Below, piece after piece: positions 55,886 to 64,000 of a stretch of DNA of 64,000 nucleotides (position 1 is the stretch's first letter; the number at the start of each line of letters is the position of its first letter). A program made the position numbers and the translations under genes. The notes below the pieces were generated by a model that worked only from the letters and a program-made list of their open reading frames with translations, was not told the origin of the DNA and made no database searches. Location of the stretch: contig NZ_CP037934.1 of the NCBI RefSeq assembly GCF_004353225.1, positions 2,666,001 through 2,730,000 of the forward strand, read 5' to 3'. This stretch comes from Marinobacter sp. JH2. Its GTDB lineage: Bacteria > Pseudomonadota > Gammaproteobacteria > Pseudomonadales > Oleiphilaceae.

Positions 55886-56090
55886 AGGCTGGCATCGCCA
55901 GCAGGTTGGCCATCGCAAGATAGTCTGAAGAACGGGTCTCTTTCAGAATGCTTCGGGCCATGCTGGCGCAGCGGCCGCATTGGGTGCCCACGCCCAGCTC
56001 TTTGCCAAGCTGGCGCACAGAGGAAACACCGTTTTCTGCGGCTTCGCGGATGTCTCTGTCGGTAACTCCGTGGCAAAGGCATACGTACAT
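55884..56090 (-). CDS. bfd: Bacterioferritin-associated ferredoxin
   Basis: 68 residues with the BFD-type [2Fe-2S] site: Cys4 and Cys6 in MYVCLCHGVT, Cys38 and Cys41 in GTQCGRCASM. Mobilises iron from bacterioferritin by electron transfer. Fur-type box upstream, as expected for iron-starvation control. Confidence 0.96.
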   Translation of the reverse strand: MYVCLCHGVTDRDIREAAENGVSSVRQLGKELGVGTQCGRCASMARSILKETRSSDYLAMANLLAMPA

Positions 56091-56100
56091 AGAGGGCTCT

Positions 56101-56123
56101 CACTAACGATAACAATGTTAGTG
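56101..56123. promoter_or_regulatory. Inverted repeat in the bfd leader
   Basis: CACTAAC (56101-56107) and GTTAGTG (56117-56123) form a perfect seven-base inverted repeat right next to the Fur-like box. It may be part of the same operator. Confidence 0.35.
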
Positions 56124-56141
56124 ATAATTATTGTCATTCAC
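56123..56141 (-). promoter_or_regulatory. Fur-box upstream of bfd
   Basis: GATAATTATTGTCATTCAC matches 14 of 19 positions of the Fur consensus GATAATGATAATCATTATC. It is centred about 42 bases upstream of the bfd start, where a promoter is expected. Iron-bound Fur would repress bfd. Confidence 0.65.
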
Positions 56142-56189
56142 ATCCCCAATTGCAACCCAAATTGCGTTATTTTTGTGCGATATGCCGAA

Positions 56190-57482
56190 TTAGGATTCGG
56201 CTTCGCGGGTGAGGTTGCGATTCCCCGTCTCGGTCACCACCACGTTGTCTTCGATGCGGATACCTCCGCAGCCCCTCAGTTCACCCAACCGTTCGCGGTT
56301 TAAGTACTGTCCCAAACGCCCCTCCAGTATCGGTTCAAGCAGAGAGGGTATGAAATACAGCCCAGGCTCGATGGTCACAACCATCCCGGGCTCCAATGTT
56401 CTCGTTAGACGAAGGAACGGAGCGTCGTCCGGAGGTGGGACCGGCTTACCGGCCACATCGTGCACTTGCGCTCCCAAGAAATGACCAATGCCATGGGGGA
56501 AAAATGCCCGGGTGATTCCCTCAGCCACCATGTCTTCGTCGCTCAGCCCGGTCACCAGACCCGCGGCATTCAAGAGGGCCGCAATGCCCTGATGAGTGCG
56601 GCGATGAATATCCACATATTCCACGCCCGGTGCGACCATGTCGCACAAACGAAACTGCAGCTGCTCAAGCCCGTGCACCAAAGCGGCAAAACGACCTTCC
56701 TCTACCCCAGCGGTGGTGCGGGTAATATCAGAGCAATAGCCCCGGTAACGCACACCGGCATCAATTAACAGGCTGCGAGATTTAGTCGGGGTTGCCATAT
56801 CGTAGTACTGGTAATGCAGCGTGCTGGCATGTTCGTTAATGCCAATAATGCTGTTATACGGCGCTTCAGCTTCACGCTGCCGGGTTGCCTGTTGGTAAGC
56901 CAAGCTGATATCAAACTCGCTGGCACCCGCCAAAAAGGCATCGCGTGCGGCGCGGTGACCCGCCACCGCTATTACGTTGGCCTTGGCCAGACAAGCGATT
57001 TCGTAGGGAGTTTTGTGCACTCGAGCTTCATCCAGTGCGACACACAATGTCTCTGGGTTGTGAGTGCCGGGTAAACCGACGAGGAGGTTGGGATCGCCGA
57101 TAACGGCTAATTCACTCACGCCATCGAATTCCGGCGCCGCACGATGGTCGCGGTAGGTGAGCTCAATTTCCTCGTGCCAAGGCTCCGTTGTCAGTTCCAA
57201 GGTCGCATGCCAGAAATCCACCGGTTGATACAACGACAACAAAGGTTTGCGCCCCGGCCGGATCAACAGCCAAGCGTGTTCAAACCCGGCCAAGCCAGTC
57301 CAGTGCAAGAACGGACCATAGCCCTGAAACACCCAACCCTGATCGTCACCGTATTGCAGAGGCGACGCTCCGGAGCTGATCATCAACCCATCGTACCCGT
57401 GTTCCGCCAACGCGGCTTGGTATCGGGTTTGAAGCGTTTTGATGTGATCTCGCTGAAGCATCAGCAAATCGGTGTCCGGCAT
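56190..57482 (-). CDS. pepQ: Xaa-Pro dipeptidase (prolidase)
   Basis: 430 residues of the M24 family. Metal ligands: the two Asp in LLIDAGVRYRGYCSDITRTT, His in FFPHGIGHFLG, Glu in TIEPGLYF and Glu in GGIRIEDNVVV. N-terminal creatinase-like domain. Cleaves Xaa-Pro dipeptides in the cytoplasm. It is followed by the dipeptide/oligopeptide transporter genes, whose cargo it could process. Confidence 0.92.
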   Translation of the reverse strand: MPDTDLLMLQRDHIKTLQTRYQAALAEHGYDGLMISSGASPLQYGDDQGWVFQGYGPFLHWTGLAGFEHAWLLIRPGRKPLLSLYQPVDFWHATLELTTEPWHEEIELTYRDHRAAPEFDGVSELAVIGDPNLLVGLPGTHNPETLCVALDEARVHKTPYEIACLAKANVIAVAGHRAARDAFLAGASEFDISLAYQQATRQREAEAPYNSIIGINEHASTLHYQYYDMATPTKSRSLLIDAGVRYRGYCSDITRTTAGVEEGRFAALVHGLEQLQFRLCDMVAPGVEYVDIHRRTHQGIAALLNAAGLVTGLSDEDMVAEGITRAFFPHGIGHFLGAQVHDVAGKPVPPPDDAPFLRLTRTLEPGMVVTIEPGLYFIPSLLEPILEGRLGQYLNRERLGELRGCGGIRIEDNVVVTETGNRNLTREAES

Positions 57483-57551
57483 CTCGGGTTCCTGTTCAGT
57501 TAGTGTCGTTGAAGAGAGCCTCCCTGCTGCCTTCCGTAAAACCTGGGTTTG

Positions 57552-58562
57552 TTACAGCCGCCCTTCTTCCACTCCGTGGCAAGCAACCTGAACGCTGGCA
57601 TCGGTCGCGATCAGCTTCGGCACCTCGATGCGACAGCGTTCGTTGGCGTGCGGGCAACGGCCGTGGAAAACGCACCCTGAAGGCAAATTCACCGGCGTTG
57701 GCACTTCTCCTTGCAAACGAATGTAGTTGGGCCGCTCATCTTCCAATTTTGGAATAGCAGACAACAATGCTTGCGTGTAAGGATGGCGAGGATTAGCGAA
57801 CAAGGTTTTCGTGTCCGCCAGCTCACACACCCGGCCCAGATACATCACCGCCACCCGGGTACCAAAGTGCTCAACCACCGCCAAGTCGTGGGTGATGAAC
57901 AGGTAAGTCAGGTTTCGGGTTTCCTGCGCTTCCATCATCAGGTTGAGCACCTGCGCCTGAATAGAAACATCCAACGCGGAAATAGGCTCATCGGCTACGA
58001 TAAACTCAGGATCTACCGCAAGCGCGCGAGCGATCGCGATACGCTGGCGCTGACCGCCAGAGAATTCGTGCCCAAACCTCGCGCCCCAATCCGGATCAAT
58101 CCCGACCGACTGCATCACTTCCTGAACCTTGGCGCGTATTTCATTTTGAGATAAATCCGGCTGATGAAAGCGTACCGGTTCTTCCAGAGTTTGCTGAATG
58201 GTCATACGCGGGTTCAATGACGCATAGGGGTTCTGGAAAATCATCTGCATTTTACGATGGTACGGCAGCGCATCACGCCCCGTCAGGTTATCAATGCGCT
58301 TACCGTCATAGTGAATTTCGCCGGCAGTCGGCGACAGCAGCCCCATCACGGTACGTGCCACCGTTGATTTGCCGCAACCCGATTCACCCACCACACACAA
58401 CGCTTCGCCTTTGTGCACCTGAAGGTCTACGCCGTTAATGGCATGAACGGCTTCCTGTTTACGCTGGAAGCGCCCGCCTTTGAAGGTGATTTGCTCCAGC
58501 AAACTGCCGGACAGATCGAACTGTTTTTCCAAGCCACGAATTTCAACCAAGGGGGAGGTCAT
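57552..58562 (-). CDS. Peptide ABC transporter ATPase, DppF/OppF type
   Basis: 336 residues. Walker A VVGESGCGKSTVARTVMGLL, signature EFSGGQRQRIAIARALAV, Walker B FIVADEPISALDVS. The C-terminal CPHANERCRIE with nearby CVFHGRC has the conserved cysteines of Opp/Dpp ATPases that may hold an Fe-S cluster. Last gene of the transporter operon and overlaps the next ATPase gene by four bases. Confidence 0.94.
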   Translation of the reverse strand: MTSPLVEIRGLEKQFDLSGSLLEQITFKGGRFQRKQEAVHAINGVDLQVHKGEALCVVGESGCGKSTVARTVMGLLSPTAGEIHYDGKRIDNLTGRDALPYHRKMQMIFQNPYASLNPRMTIQQTLEEPVRFHQPDLSQNEIRAKVQEVMQSVGIDPDWGARFGHEFSGGQRQRIAIARALAVDPEFIVADEPISALDVSIQAQVLNLMMEAQETRNLTYLFITHDLAVVEHFGTRVAVMYLGRVCELADTKTLFANPRHPYTQALLSAIPKLEDERPNYIRLQGEVPTPVNLPSGCVFHGRCPHANERCRIEVPKLIATDASVQVACHGVEEGRL

Positions 58563-59557
58563 GGGCGCTCCTCCTGCATGTGTTTCTCCTGTTCAATCCG
58601 TTTGCTGACTTCGAAACATGCCACGTCCACCTTCCCTGCCTGCACATAGTCCGGCATAACCTGCCGGCACTCATCGGTCGCATATTCGCAACGAGGATGG
58701 AACGGGCAACCGGTGGGTACTTTTTTCAGGGACGGCATCGAGCCTGGAATCTGGAACAGTCTTGCTCCGGGCTCGCCCATTTGTGGCAAAGCGCTGATCA
58801 AACCACCGGTATAGGGGTGCTGAGCGTTGTTGATGATGTCGCGGGTCGGGCCCTGTTCGATAATTCGGCCTGAATACATCACCAACATCCGCTGCGTCAC
58901 CTGAGATACCACCCCCAGATCGTGGGTGATCAGCATCAGTGCGACGTTTTCCTGCTCACACAGATTGAGCAGCAAGTCCATGATTTCGGCCTGAATGGTG
59001 ACATCCAGCGCGGTGGTTGGCTCATCGGCGATGATGACTTCCGGGTCCAGCAACAGGGCGATGGCAATGATCACGCGCTGGCGCATGCCACCAGACAACT
59101 CGTGGGGATACTGATCCAACCGTTTCTCCGGCGACGGGATCTGCACTTTCTGAAGCCGGTCCAAGGCAATCGCACGAGCTTCTTTCTTACTGATTTTCCG
59201 ATGCGCCAGAATGGCCTCGACCATTTGCGTGCCAATGGTGAGCACTGGATTCAGGGTCATCATCGGGTCTTGGAAGATCATCGCAATACGGTTGCCACGA
59301 ATCTTGCGCAATTCCCGCTCGCTCATGGCCGCCAAATTTTTGCCTTCGAACAGAATCTGGCCACCGGCAATGAAGCCAGGCTTGGCGATCAAGTTCAGGA
59401 TAGAGAACGCCGCCACCGATTTACCGGCACCGGACTCCCCTACCAATCCAAGACGCTCGCCTTTATCCAGGCTGAAACTGATGCCGCGCAAGGCCGTTAA
59501 ATCACCACCACGCACAGCAAAACGCACATCCAGATTTTTTACTTCCAACAGTGCCAT
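58559..59557 (-). CDS. Peptide ABC transporter ATPase, DppD/OppD type
   Basis: 332 residues. Walker [21 protein letters not shown], signature [20 protein letters not shown], Walker [15 protein letters not shown], and the C-terminal [14 protein letters not shown] cysteines. Pairs with the F-type ATPase to power uptake of dipeptides or oligopeptides. Confidence 0.94.
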   Translation of the reverse strand: MALLEVKNLDVRFAVRGGDLTALRGISFSLDKGERLGLVGESGAGKSVAAFSILNLIAKPGFIAGGQILFEGKNLAAMSERELRKIRGNRIAMIFQDPMMTLNPVLTIGTQMVEAILAHRKISKKEARAIALDRLQKVQIPSPEKRLDQYPHELSGGMRQRVIIAIALLLDPEVIIADEPTTALDVTIQAEIMDLLLNLCEQENVALMLITHDLGVVSQVTQRMLVMYSGRIIEQGPTRDIINNAQHPYTGGLISALPQMGEPGARLFQIPGSMPSLKKVPTGCPFHPRCEYATDECRQVMPDYVQAGKVDVACFEVSKRIEQEKHMQEERP

Positions 59558-59561
59558 GGCG

Positions 59562-60494
59562 TTACCCCTTATACAGCCGTGGGTTCATTACATCCCGCAA
59601 CCAGTCACCCAACAGATTGATGACCAGTACGAGCACCACCAGCACTAACCCCGGAATCAATGTGATCCACCAGGAGCCACTCTGAATGTAGTCAAAACCG
59701 GACTTAATCAAGGAGCCCAACGACGGCTGGGTTTCCGGCATACCCAGGCCGAGAAACGACAACGCCGCTTCTGAAATAATGGCGTTGGCGATCTGCACCG
59801 TGCCAATAACAAAAATCGGCGACAGCGTATTCGGCAAAATATGACGAAACATAATGCGCGGTGTGCCAAAGCCCATGACCTTGGCGGCATCGACATACTC
59901 TTTCTTCTTCTCCGCCAGCACCGAGGCGCGCACGGTACGGGCGATCTGTGGCCATTCGGCCACACCGATGATGAAGATCAGCATGTAGATGGCGATTTCA
60001 CCGAACATCAGGTTACCGAAACTGGCTTTGAAGACCGCACCCACGATAATGGCAACCATCAGAGTCGAGAAGGACAGCTGAACATCAGCAATGCGCATCA
60101 GCACCGCATCAACTTTACCCCCTAGATAGCCCGCCAACAGGCCGAATAGCACACCCAAAATCGATTGCAGCAAGACCGCGCCGAAGCCAATCATCAGCGA
60201 CACCCGGGTGCCGTACAAAATGGTCGAGAGCATATCCCGGCCTTGGGCATCGGTACCTAAAGGGAATGCCGGATCGGAGCCATCCAGCCCGGCCGGCGGC
60301 AACTCAGAATTCATGATGTCGATCTGGGCCAGATCATAAGGGTCAGCCGGCGCCAGCATGGGCGCGAACACCGCCGCCAACACCATCAGCAGCAAGACGA
60401 TAAAACTGGCGATAGCCACCTTGTCGCGCTTGAAGCTGTACCAGAAAAAGGACTCGCGGAAGCGGTCCCAGCGGGAAACCGTTGCCGTTGTCAT
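59562..60494 (-). CDS. Peptide ABC transporter permease, DppC/OppC type
   Basis: 310 residues, about six membrane helices. The conserved loop is EKKKEYVDAAKVMGFGTPRIMF, the EAA motif that contacts the ATPases. N-terminal segment WYSFKRDKVAIASFIVLLL is typical of the C subunit. Overlaps the B permease by four bases. Confidence 0.93.
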   Translation of the reverse strand: MTTATVSRWDRFRESFFWYSFKRDKVAIASFIVLLLMVLAAVFAPMLAPADPYDLAQIDIMNSELPPAGLDGSDPAFPLGTDAQGRDMLSTILYGTRVSLMIGFGAVLLQSILGVLFGLLAGYLGGKVDAVLMRIADVQLSFSTLMVAIIVGAVFKASFGNLMFGEIAIYMLIFIIGVAEWPQIARTVRASVLAEKKKEYVDAAKVMGFGTPRIMFRHILPNTLSPIFVIGTVQIANAIISEAALSFLGLGMPETQPSLGSLIKSGFDYIQSGSWWITLIPGLVLVVLVLVINLLGDWLRDVMNPRLYKG

Positions 60495-61540
60495 GCTTTC
60501 TTACCTGCCAGTTTGACGGTGGGGTTGACCAATCCGTAGATCAAATCCACCAGAGTATTGGTTATCACGAAGATCAGACCTACCACCATCAGATAAGCCA
60601 CGATCAGCGGGATGTCACTGCGAGTGATGGCTTCCAGGAACATCAGCCCTAATCCGGGCCACTGGAACACCGTCTCGGTTAGAATTGTATAAGCCACCAT
60701 GATGCCAATCTGCACACCGCCAACGGTAATCACCGGCAGCATGGTGTTCTTCAAAGCATGAAGGAAGTTAATCCGGCCGGCACTCAAACCTTTTGCTCGG
60801 GCAAAACGGATGTAGTCGCTCTGTAACACTTCCATCATTTCCGCGCGGATCAAGCGGATAAACAACGGCAACATGATCGAGGCCAGAGAGATGCACGGCA
60901 GCAACAGGTGCGCCAACCCTTCGCGGGTAAACAATCCAGAATGCCAGGTGCCGAACAGATGAACGAGTTCATCGCCGCGGCCGTAGGAAGGCAAGCCGCC
61001 TTCGGTGGTGAGAAACTCGTTCATCCATTGGCCCCACCCGGTGTCACTCGGGAACCAATTCACGGTAACGCCGATGGAGAACAGTTGGATCAAGACAATG
61101 GCCGTGAGAAACACCGGGATCGAGATCCCCACTGTACTCACACCCATGAAGAATTTAGACAGCCAGGCTTGTGGCCGTATGGCCGCATAAACCCCGATCG
61201 GAACCGATAAAAGTATAATCATCAAACTGGCGCCGATGACGAGCTCAAGCGTTGCAGGCAGGTGCTCGGCAATGACCTCAAGTGCCGGTTTGCTGTAAAA
61301 ATAAGAGTTGCCCAGATCGCCCTGAATAGCGTTCCCGGCGAACCGGAAATACTGGACCAAGAAAGGATCGTTCAATCCCAATTCTTCTCGAATGGCTTCC
61401 CGTTCCTCTTCTGAAACGGACATGCCTACCATTTCCTGAAGCGGGTCCCCGAGGCCATCCTGTATGGCAAAGGCAATCACACTGATCACAAACATGACCA
61501 GCAACGCCTGGGATATCCGCTGAACCAAAAACGCTAGCAT
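60491..61540 (-). CDS. Peptide ABC transporter permease, DppB/OppB type
   Basis: 349 residues, six membrane helices. The B-type EAA loop is MMEVLQSDYIRFARAKGLSA, and GLMFLEAITRSDIPLIVAYL lies near the end. Forms the channel with the C subunit. Separated from the binding-protein gene by 80 bases holding a hairpin. Confidence 0.93.
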   Translation of the reverse strand: MLAFLVQRISQALLVMFVISVIAFAIQDGLGDPLQEMVGMSVSEEEREAIREELGLNDPFLVQYFRFAGNAIQGDLGNSYFYSKPALEVIAEHLPATLELVIGASLMIILLSVPIGVYAAIRPQAWLSKFFMGVSTVGISIPVFLTAIVLIQLFSIGVTVNWFPSDTGWGQWMNEFLTTEGGLPSYGRGDELVHLFGTWHSGLFTREGLAHLLLPCISLASIMLPLFIRLIRAEMMEVLQSDYIRFARAKGLSAGRINFLHALKNTMLPVITVGGVQIGIMVAYTILTETVFQWPGLGLMFLEAITRSDIPLIVAYLMVVGLIFVITNTLVDLIYGLVNPTVKLAGKKA

Positions 61541-61571
61541 GGAGGTTTTACCGTTGGTGAGTACTAGTTTA

Positions 61572-61596
61572 CCCCTCTCCCATTGCGGGAGAAGGG
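61572..61596 (-). terminator. Hairpin between peptide-binding protein and permease genes
   Basis: CCCCTCTCCC (61572-61581) pairs with GGGAGAAGGG (61587-61596), one mismatch. An outer ACTAGTT...AACTAGT repeat surrounds it. Position after the binding-protein stop fits partial termination that makes the binding protein more abundant than the permeases. No strong T-run. Confidence 0.45.
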
Positions 61597-61620
61597 TTTG
61601 AATGCAGGAACTAGTGCCTG

Positions 61621-63183
61621 TTATTCAACAACGAGATCACCCAAATACGGGAAGTTCATCACGTTGAGTACAGGTGCAATGTTGACGCCTTTCTTAGACG
61701 CCCAGGCCAGATCCTGCCAGTGCAAAGGTACAAAAGCGGCGTCATCGTACAAGCGCCGCTCAACTTCTTGCAACATGGCAGCACGCTTGTCGAGATCGGT
61801 TTCGACGTTGGCTTTCTTCACCAGTGCGTCGATTTCCGGGTTGCAGTAGTTGCCCGCGTTGTATTGACCAGCGCCAGAATCGGATTCTGTGCAGAAGGTC
61901 AGGAACTCGAAGAAGTTCGCTGAGTCTTCGGTATCGGCATGCCAGCCAATCAGCATCATGTCCGCTGAGCGGTTATCGTACTCCGGCCAGTACTGCGCCT
62001 TGGGCAAGGTTTTCAGATCCACTTTAATGTTGATACGAGCCAACATCGCTGCAGCCGCCTGGGCGATTTTGTCATCGTTCACGTAGCGGTTGTTAGGCGA
62101 CATCATGGTGATGGTGAAGCCATCCTCGTAACCCGCTTCTTTCATTAGTTGCTTGGCCTTCGCCACATCAAACCGCGGCTTCAGGTTTTCGTTGTGGCCC
62201 TGATAACCCGCTGGTGACATTTGGGCTGCCGGCGTGGCAAAGCCTTTCATGATCTTGGCCGCAATGCCTTCCTGGTTGATGGCGTAGGCAACCGCCTGAC
62301 GCACCTTCGGGTTTTTAAAGGCTTCAACCCGCTCCTGGTTCATGTGGAACAGAATGATGCGGGTACCGCTCATGGTCACCAGTTCACTGTTGCGATCACG
62401 CTTGATGCGGTCCAGATCGTTCGGCGGCACCGGCGCAATGAAATCCACACCGCCGGACAACAAAGCTGATACACGAGTCGCATTTTCCTTAATCGGTGTC
62501 AGGACAATTTTGCCCACATTGCCCGGGGACTCGGTGTCCCAGTAGTCGTCAAAGCGTTCAAATTCAACGCGCACGCCCTGGCGACGATCCGCAACGGTGA
62601 AAGGCCCAGTACCAGAGAGGTTCTCGGAAGCAAAGGAGTTGCCGTGTTTAAGGATGGCATTTTTATCTTTGCCGTCTTCGGTTTCACCGCTGTAAAACTG
62701 GCTATCCAGCGGGAAAATGTAGGTCGCCGTGTTCAGCAGAAGCGGAAACGGCTCAGCGGTCATAAGCTCGAAGGTATAATCATCGATGATTTTAATGCCA
62801 CTGAACGGCTGAAAGATGGCCTTAAAGTCTTGGCTTTCTTTCAGGCGGTCATAAGTAAACTTTACATCCGCCGAGGTGAGCTCGTTACCAGAATGAAACT
62901 TCACGCCTTTGCGCAAGGTAAAGCGCATGGTGTTCTCATCAACACGCTCCCAGCTTTCAGCCAGACGCGGCTCGAACCCGAGATCTTTTGTCCAACGCAC
63001 GAGCGGATCAAATGCCATGTGGGACAACTGCAAAATACCGCCAGACAGTTGCTCATGGATATCCAGTGTAACCGGGTCGGAATCGTACGCTATCTTCAGT
63101 TCTTTCGTTGCTTCGGCGGACATAGCTACCGGCGCAGCCGCCAGCGCCATGGAACCAACAAAAGCTGCTAATAATTTTTTCAT
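61621..63183 (-). CDS. Peptide ABC transporter periplasmic binding protein
   Basis: 520 residues from ATG 63183 (the frame also has ATGs at 63201-63195). Signal peptide MKKLLAAFVGSMALAAAPVA...SA. The SBP_bac_5 pattern is seen in GGILQLSHMAFDPLVRWTKD, FTLRKGVKFHSGNELTSADV and LPKAQYWPEYDN. Delivers dipeptides or oligopeptides; the true substrate is not shown. First gene of the operon. Confidence 0.9.
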   Translation of the reverse strand: MKKLLAAFVGSMALAAAPVAMSAEATKELKIAYDSDPVTLDIHEQLSGGILQLSHMAFDPLVRWTKDLGFEPRLAESWERVDENTMRFTLRKGVKFHSGNELTSADVKFTYDRLKESQDFKAIFQPFSGIKIIDDYTFELMTAEPFPLLLNTATYIFPLDSQFYSGETEDGKDKNAILKHGNSFASENLSGTGPFTVADRRQGVRVEFERFDDYWDTESPGNVGKIVLTPIKENATRVSALLSGGVDFIAPVPPNDLDRIKRDRNSELVTMSGTRIILFHMNQERVEAFKNPKVRQAVAYAINQEGIAAKIMKGFATPAAQMSPAGYQGHNENLKPRFDVAKAKQLMKEAGYEDGFTITMMSPNNRYVNDDKIAQAAAAMLARINIKVDLKTLPKAQYWPEYDNRSADMMLIGWHADTEDSANFFEFLTFCTESDSGAGQYNAGNYCNPEIDALVKKANVETDLDKRAAMLQEVERRLYDDAAFVPLHWQDLAWASKKGVNIAPVLNVMNFPYLGDLVVE

Positions 63184-63348
63184 CGCGTATCCCATCATCA
63201 TTATAAGAATTTTGGACGCATCGATGCTCTATATGCATTCGACGTCTAAGCTCAAAGCTAGCTGGCAAAGCACATTACATCAATAGTAATTATTCATCAG
63301 GAGTCTGGCTGGATGAAATGGCGAGGGCCTGTTCTATGCGTTTGTAGC

Positions 63349-63780
63349 TTATGCGGTTAGCGCTACTTTGAACCAATAGGCCTCAATCACACGCATAACC
63401 TCAACCAAACCCTGAAAACGGACGGGAACTCGGATCACTGACGCTGCGCCGTTCGAATACAGTCTGGCGAGGTCAAATGTCGCCTGTTCCGAGTAAAAAA
63501 TGATCACGGGCACGTGACTGAATCGCTGCGATGATTTCACTTTCATAAGCCAATCATCGACACCGGTCGCCTCTTCCCTGATCAAGTACATCAACAAATG
63601 CGGCAACGCATCGGAATCCTCTGAGAGATCAGCGACACGCTCATCAAACTCCCCCTCGCTAGCCATCACCGTCAGATTGTGACCCAAGGCGTTCATGCGC
63701 AATGCTTCTTCGAGGTCGTCACCTTCTTTGCTCGCGGCAATCAACCACACGTTCAAACCGGCTTTCCGTGGATATAACAT
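63349..63780 (-). CDS. Degenerate receiver-like protein
   Basis: 143 residues of receiver-domain fold: LNVWLIAASKEGDDLEEALR with the acidic pair, FSHVPVIIFYSEQATFDLA and GAASVIRVPVRFQGLVEVM. The phospho-Asp strand reads LPHLLMYLIREEATG, without a clear Asp, and the switch Lys is replaced by Arg. Probably a binding partner of the EAL protein directly upstream (32 bases) rather than a normal response regulator. Confidence 0.75.
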   Translation of the reverse strand: MLYPRKAGLNVWLIAASKEGDDLEEALRMNALGHNLTVMASEGEFDERVADLSEDSDALPHLLMYLIREEATGVDDWLMKVKSSQRFSHVPVIIFYSEQATFDLARLYSNGAASVIRVPVRFQGLVEVMRVIEAYWFKVALTA

Positions 63781-63812
63781 CGTTTCTCCCTAACTTTCTG
63801 CCTGGGTCGTCA

Positions 63813-64000
63813 CTATGCCTTACCGTCGGCCCGCCCCCGCAAAGCCCATTCACTGGCTTCTTTAAAATTCTGGGGTTCGGACACGAGGTATCCCTGACCC
63901 AGCGAACATCCTATTTCACGAAGGGACGCCAACTGCTGGGGTGTTTCGATGCCCTCGGCTATGACCTCCATGCCTAAGGACTTTGCCATGGTCACAATTG
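63813..64000 (-). CDS. EAL-domain protein, C-terminal end (cut by window edge)
   Basis: The last 62 or so residues of an EAL phosphodiesterase: SLGMEVIAEGIETPQQLASL and EIGCSLGQGYLVSEPQNFKE are the standard end of the domain (IAEGVET, GCDYGQGYLFSKP). The rest lies beyond 64000. It is followed by the receiver-like gene. Confidence 0.9.
   Translation of the reverse strand, partial: IVTMAKSLGMEVIAEGIETPQQLASLREIGCSLGQGYLVSEPQNFKEASEWALRGRADGKA

Overview
The window is a dense gammaproteobacterial chromosome segment. Gene content and order point to a marine Pseudomonadales/Alteromonadales organism of the Marinobacter type. The evidence is the blocks lptM-lysA, argH | algZ-algR-hemC-hemD-hemX-hemY, FNR-like reductase-ubiD-rho, trxA | ppx, and algQ-dsbB, which match Pseudomonas-like synteny. 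The genus is an inference. I saw no rRNA, tRNA, CRISPR array, insertion sequence or phage gene.

Layout. 1-3,300: the start of lysA, the lipoprotein gene lptM, and a PAS-GGDEF-EAL protein whose catalytic motifs look degenerate. 3,300-10,900: argH, the AlgZ/AlgR two-component system and the haem genes hemC-hemD-hemX-hemY. 10,900-14,850: a ferredoxin reductase-like protein, ubiD and rho. 15,200-35,800: a 20-kb block devoted to formate dehydrogenase and its cofactor. It holds moaB-moeA-moaD-moaE; an FDH operon on the minus strand (DUF3305, DUF3306, a TorD chaperone, a small TAT protein, FdhA, FdhB, FdhC, a 42-residue membrane peptide, a TusA-like protein); a divergent plus-strand operon (polyferredoxin, Mrp-like ATPase, a biotin/lipoate-ligase-like protein, a Cys-motif protein); then a second moeA with mobB, mobA and fdhD; and a tungstate-type ABC transporter tupBCA with a divergent HTH/periplasmic-binding-like regulator. 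In Pseudomonas rho and trxA are neighbours, so the whole block looks inserted between them.

35,800-45,400: trxA, ppx, an ABC-F protein, small conserved proteins, an FKBP isomerase, AlgQ/Rsd, DsbB, a FliL-like protein, an RMF-like protein and gshA. 45,400-56,100: tex, a GGDEF-EAL protein, rep, cytochrome c5, outer-membrane phospholipase A, phosphomannomutase, and bacterioferritin with its ferredoxin under a probable Fur box. 56,200-64,000: prolidase, a five-gene dipeptide/oligopeptide ABC transporter, a receiver-like protein, and the end of an EAL protein cut by the window edge.

How the block works together (partly inference): TupABC supplies oxyanion metal, and MoaB/MoaD/MoaE/MoeA/MobA/MobB make the bis-pterin cofactor. 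FdhD and TusA-like sulfur transfer and the TorD chaperone mature FdhA. FdhA-FdhB-FdhC then passes formate electrons to the quinone pool. The polyferredoxin, Mrp, ligase-like and Cys-motif proteins are probable unassigned maturation factors.

The most unusual non-coding signal is a pair of hairpin elements (13,436-13,503 and 53,786-53,867). Both have the same 24-base core but unrelated, perfectly complementary arms of 22 and 29 bases.
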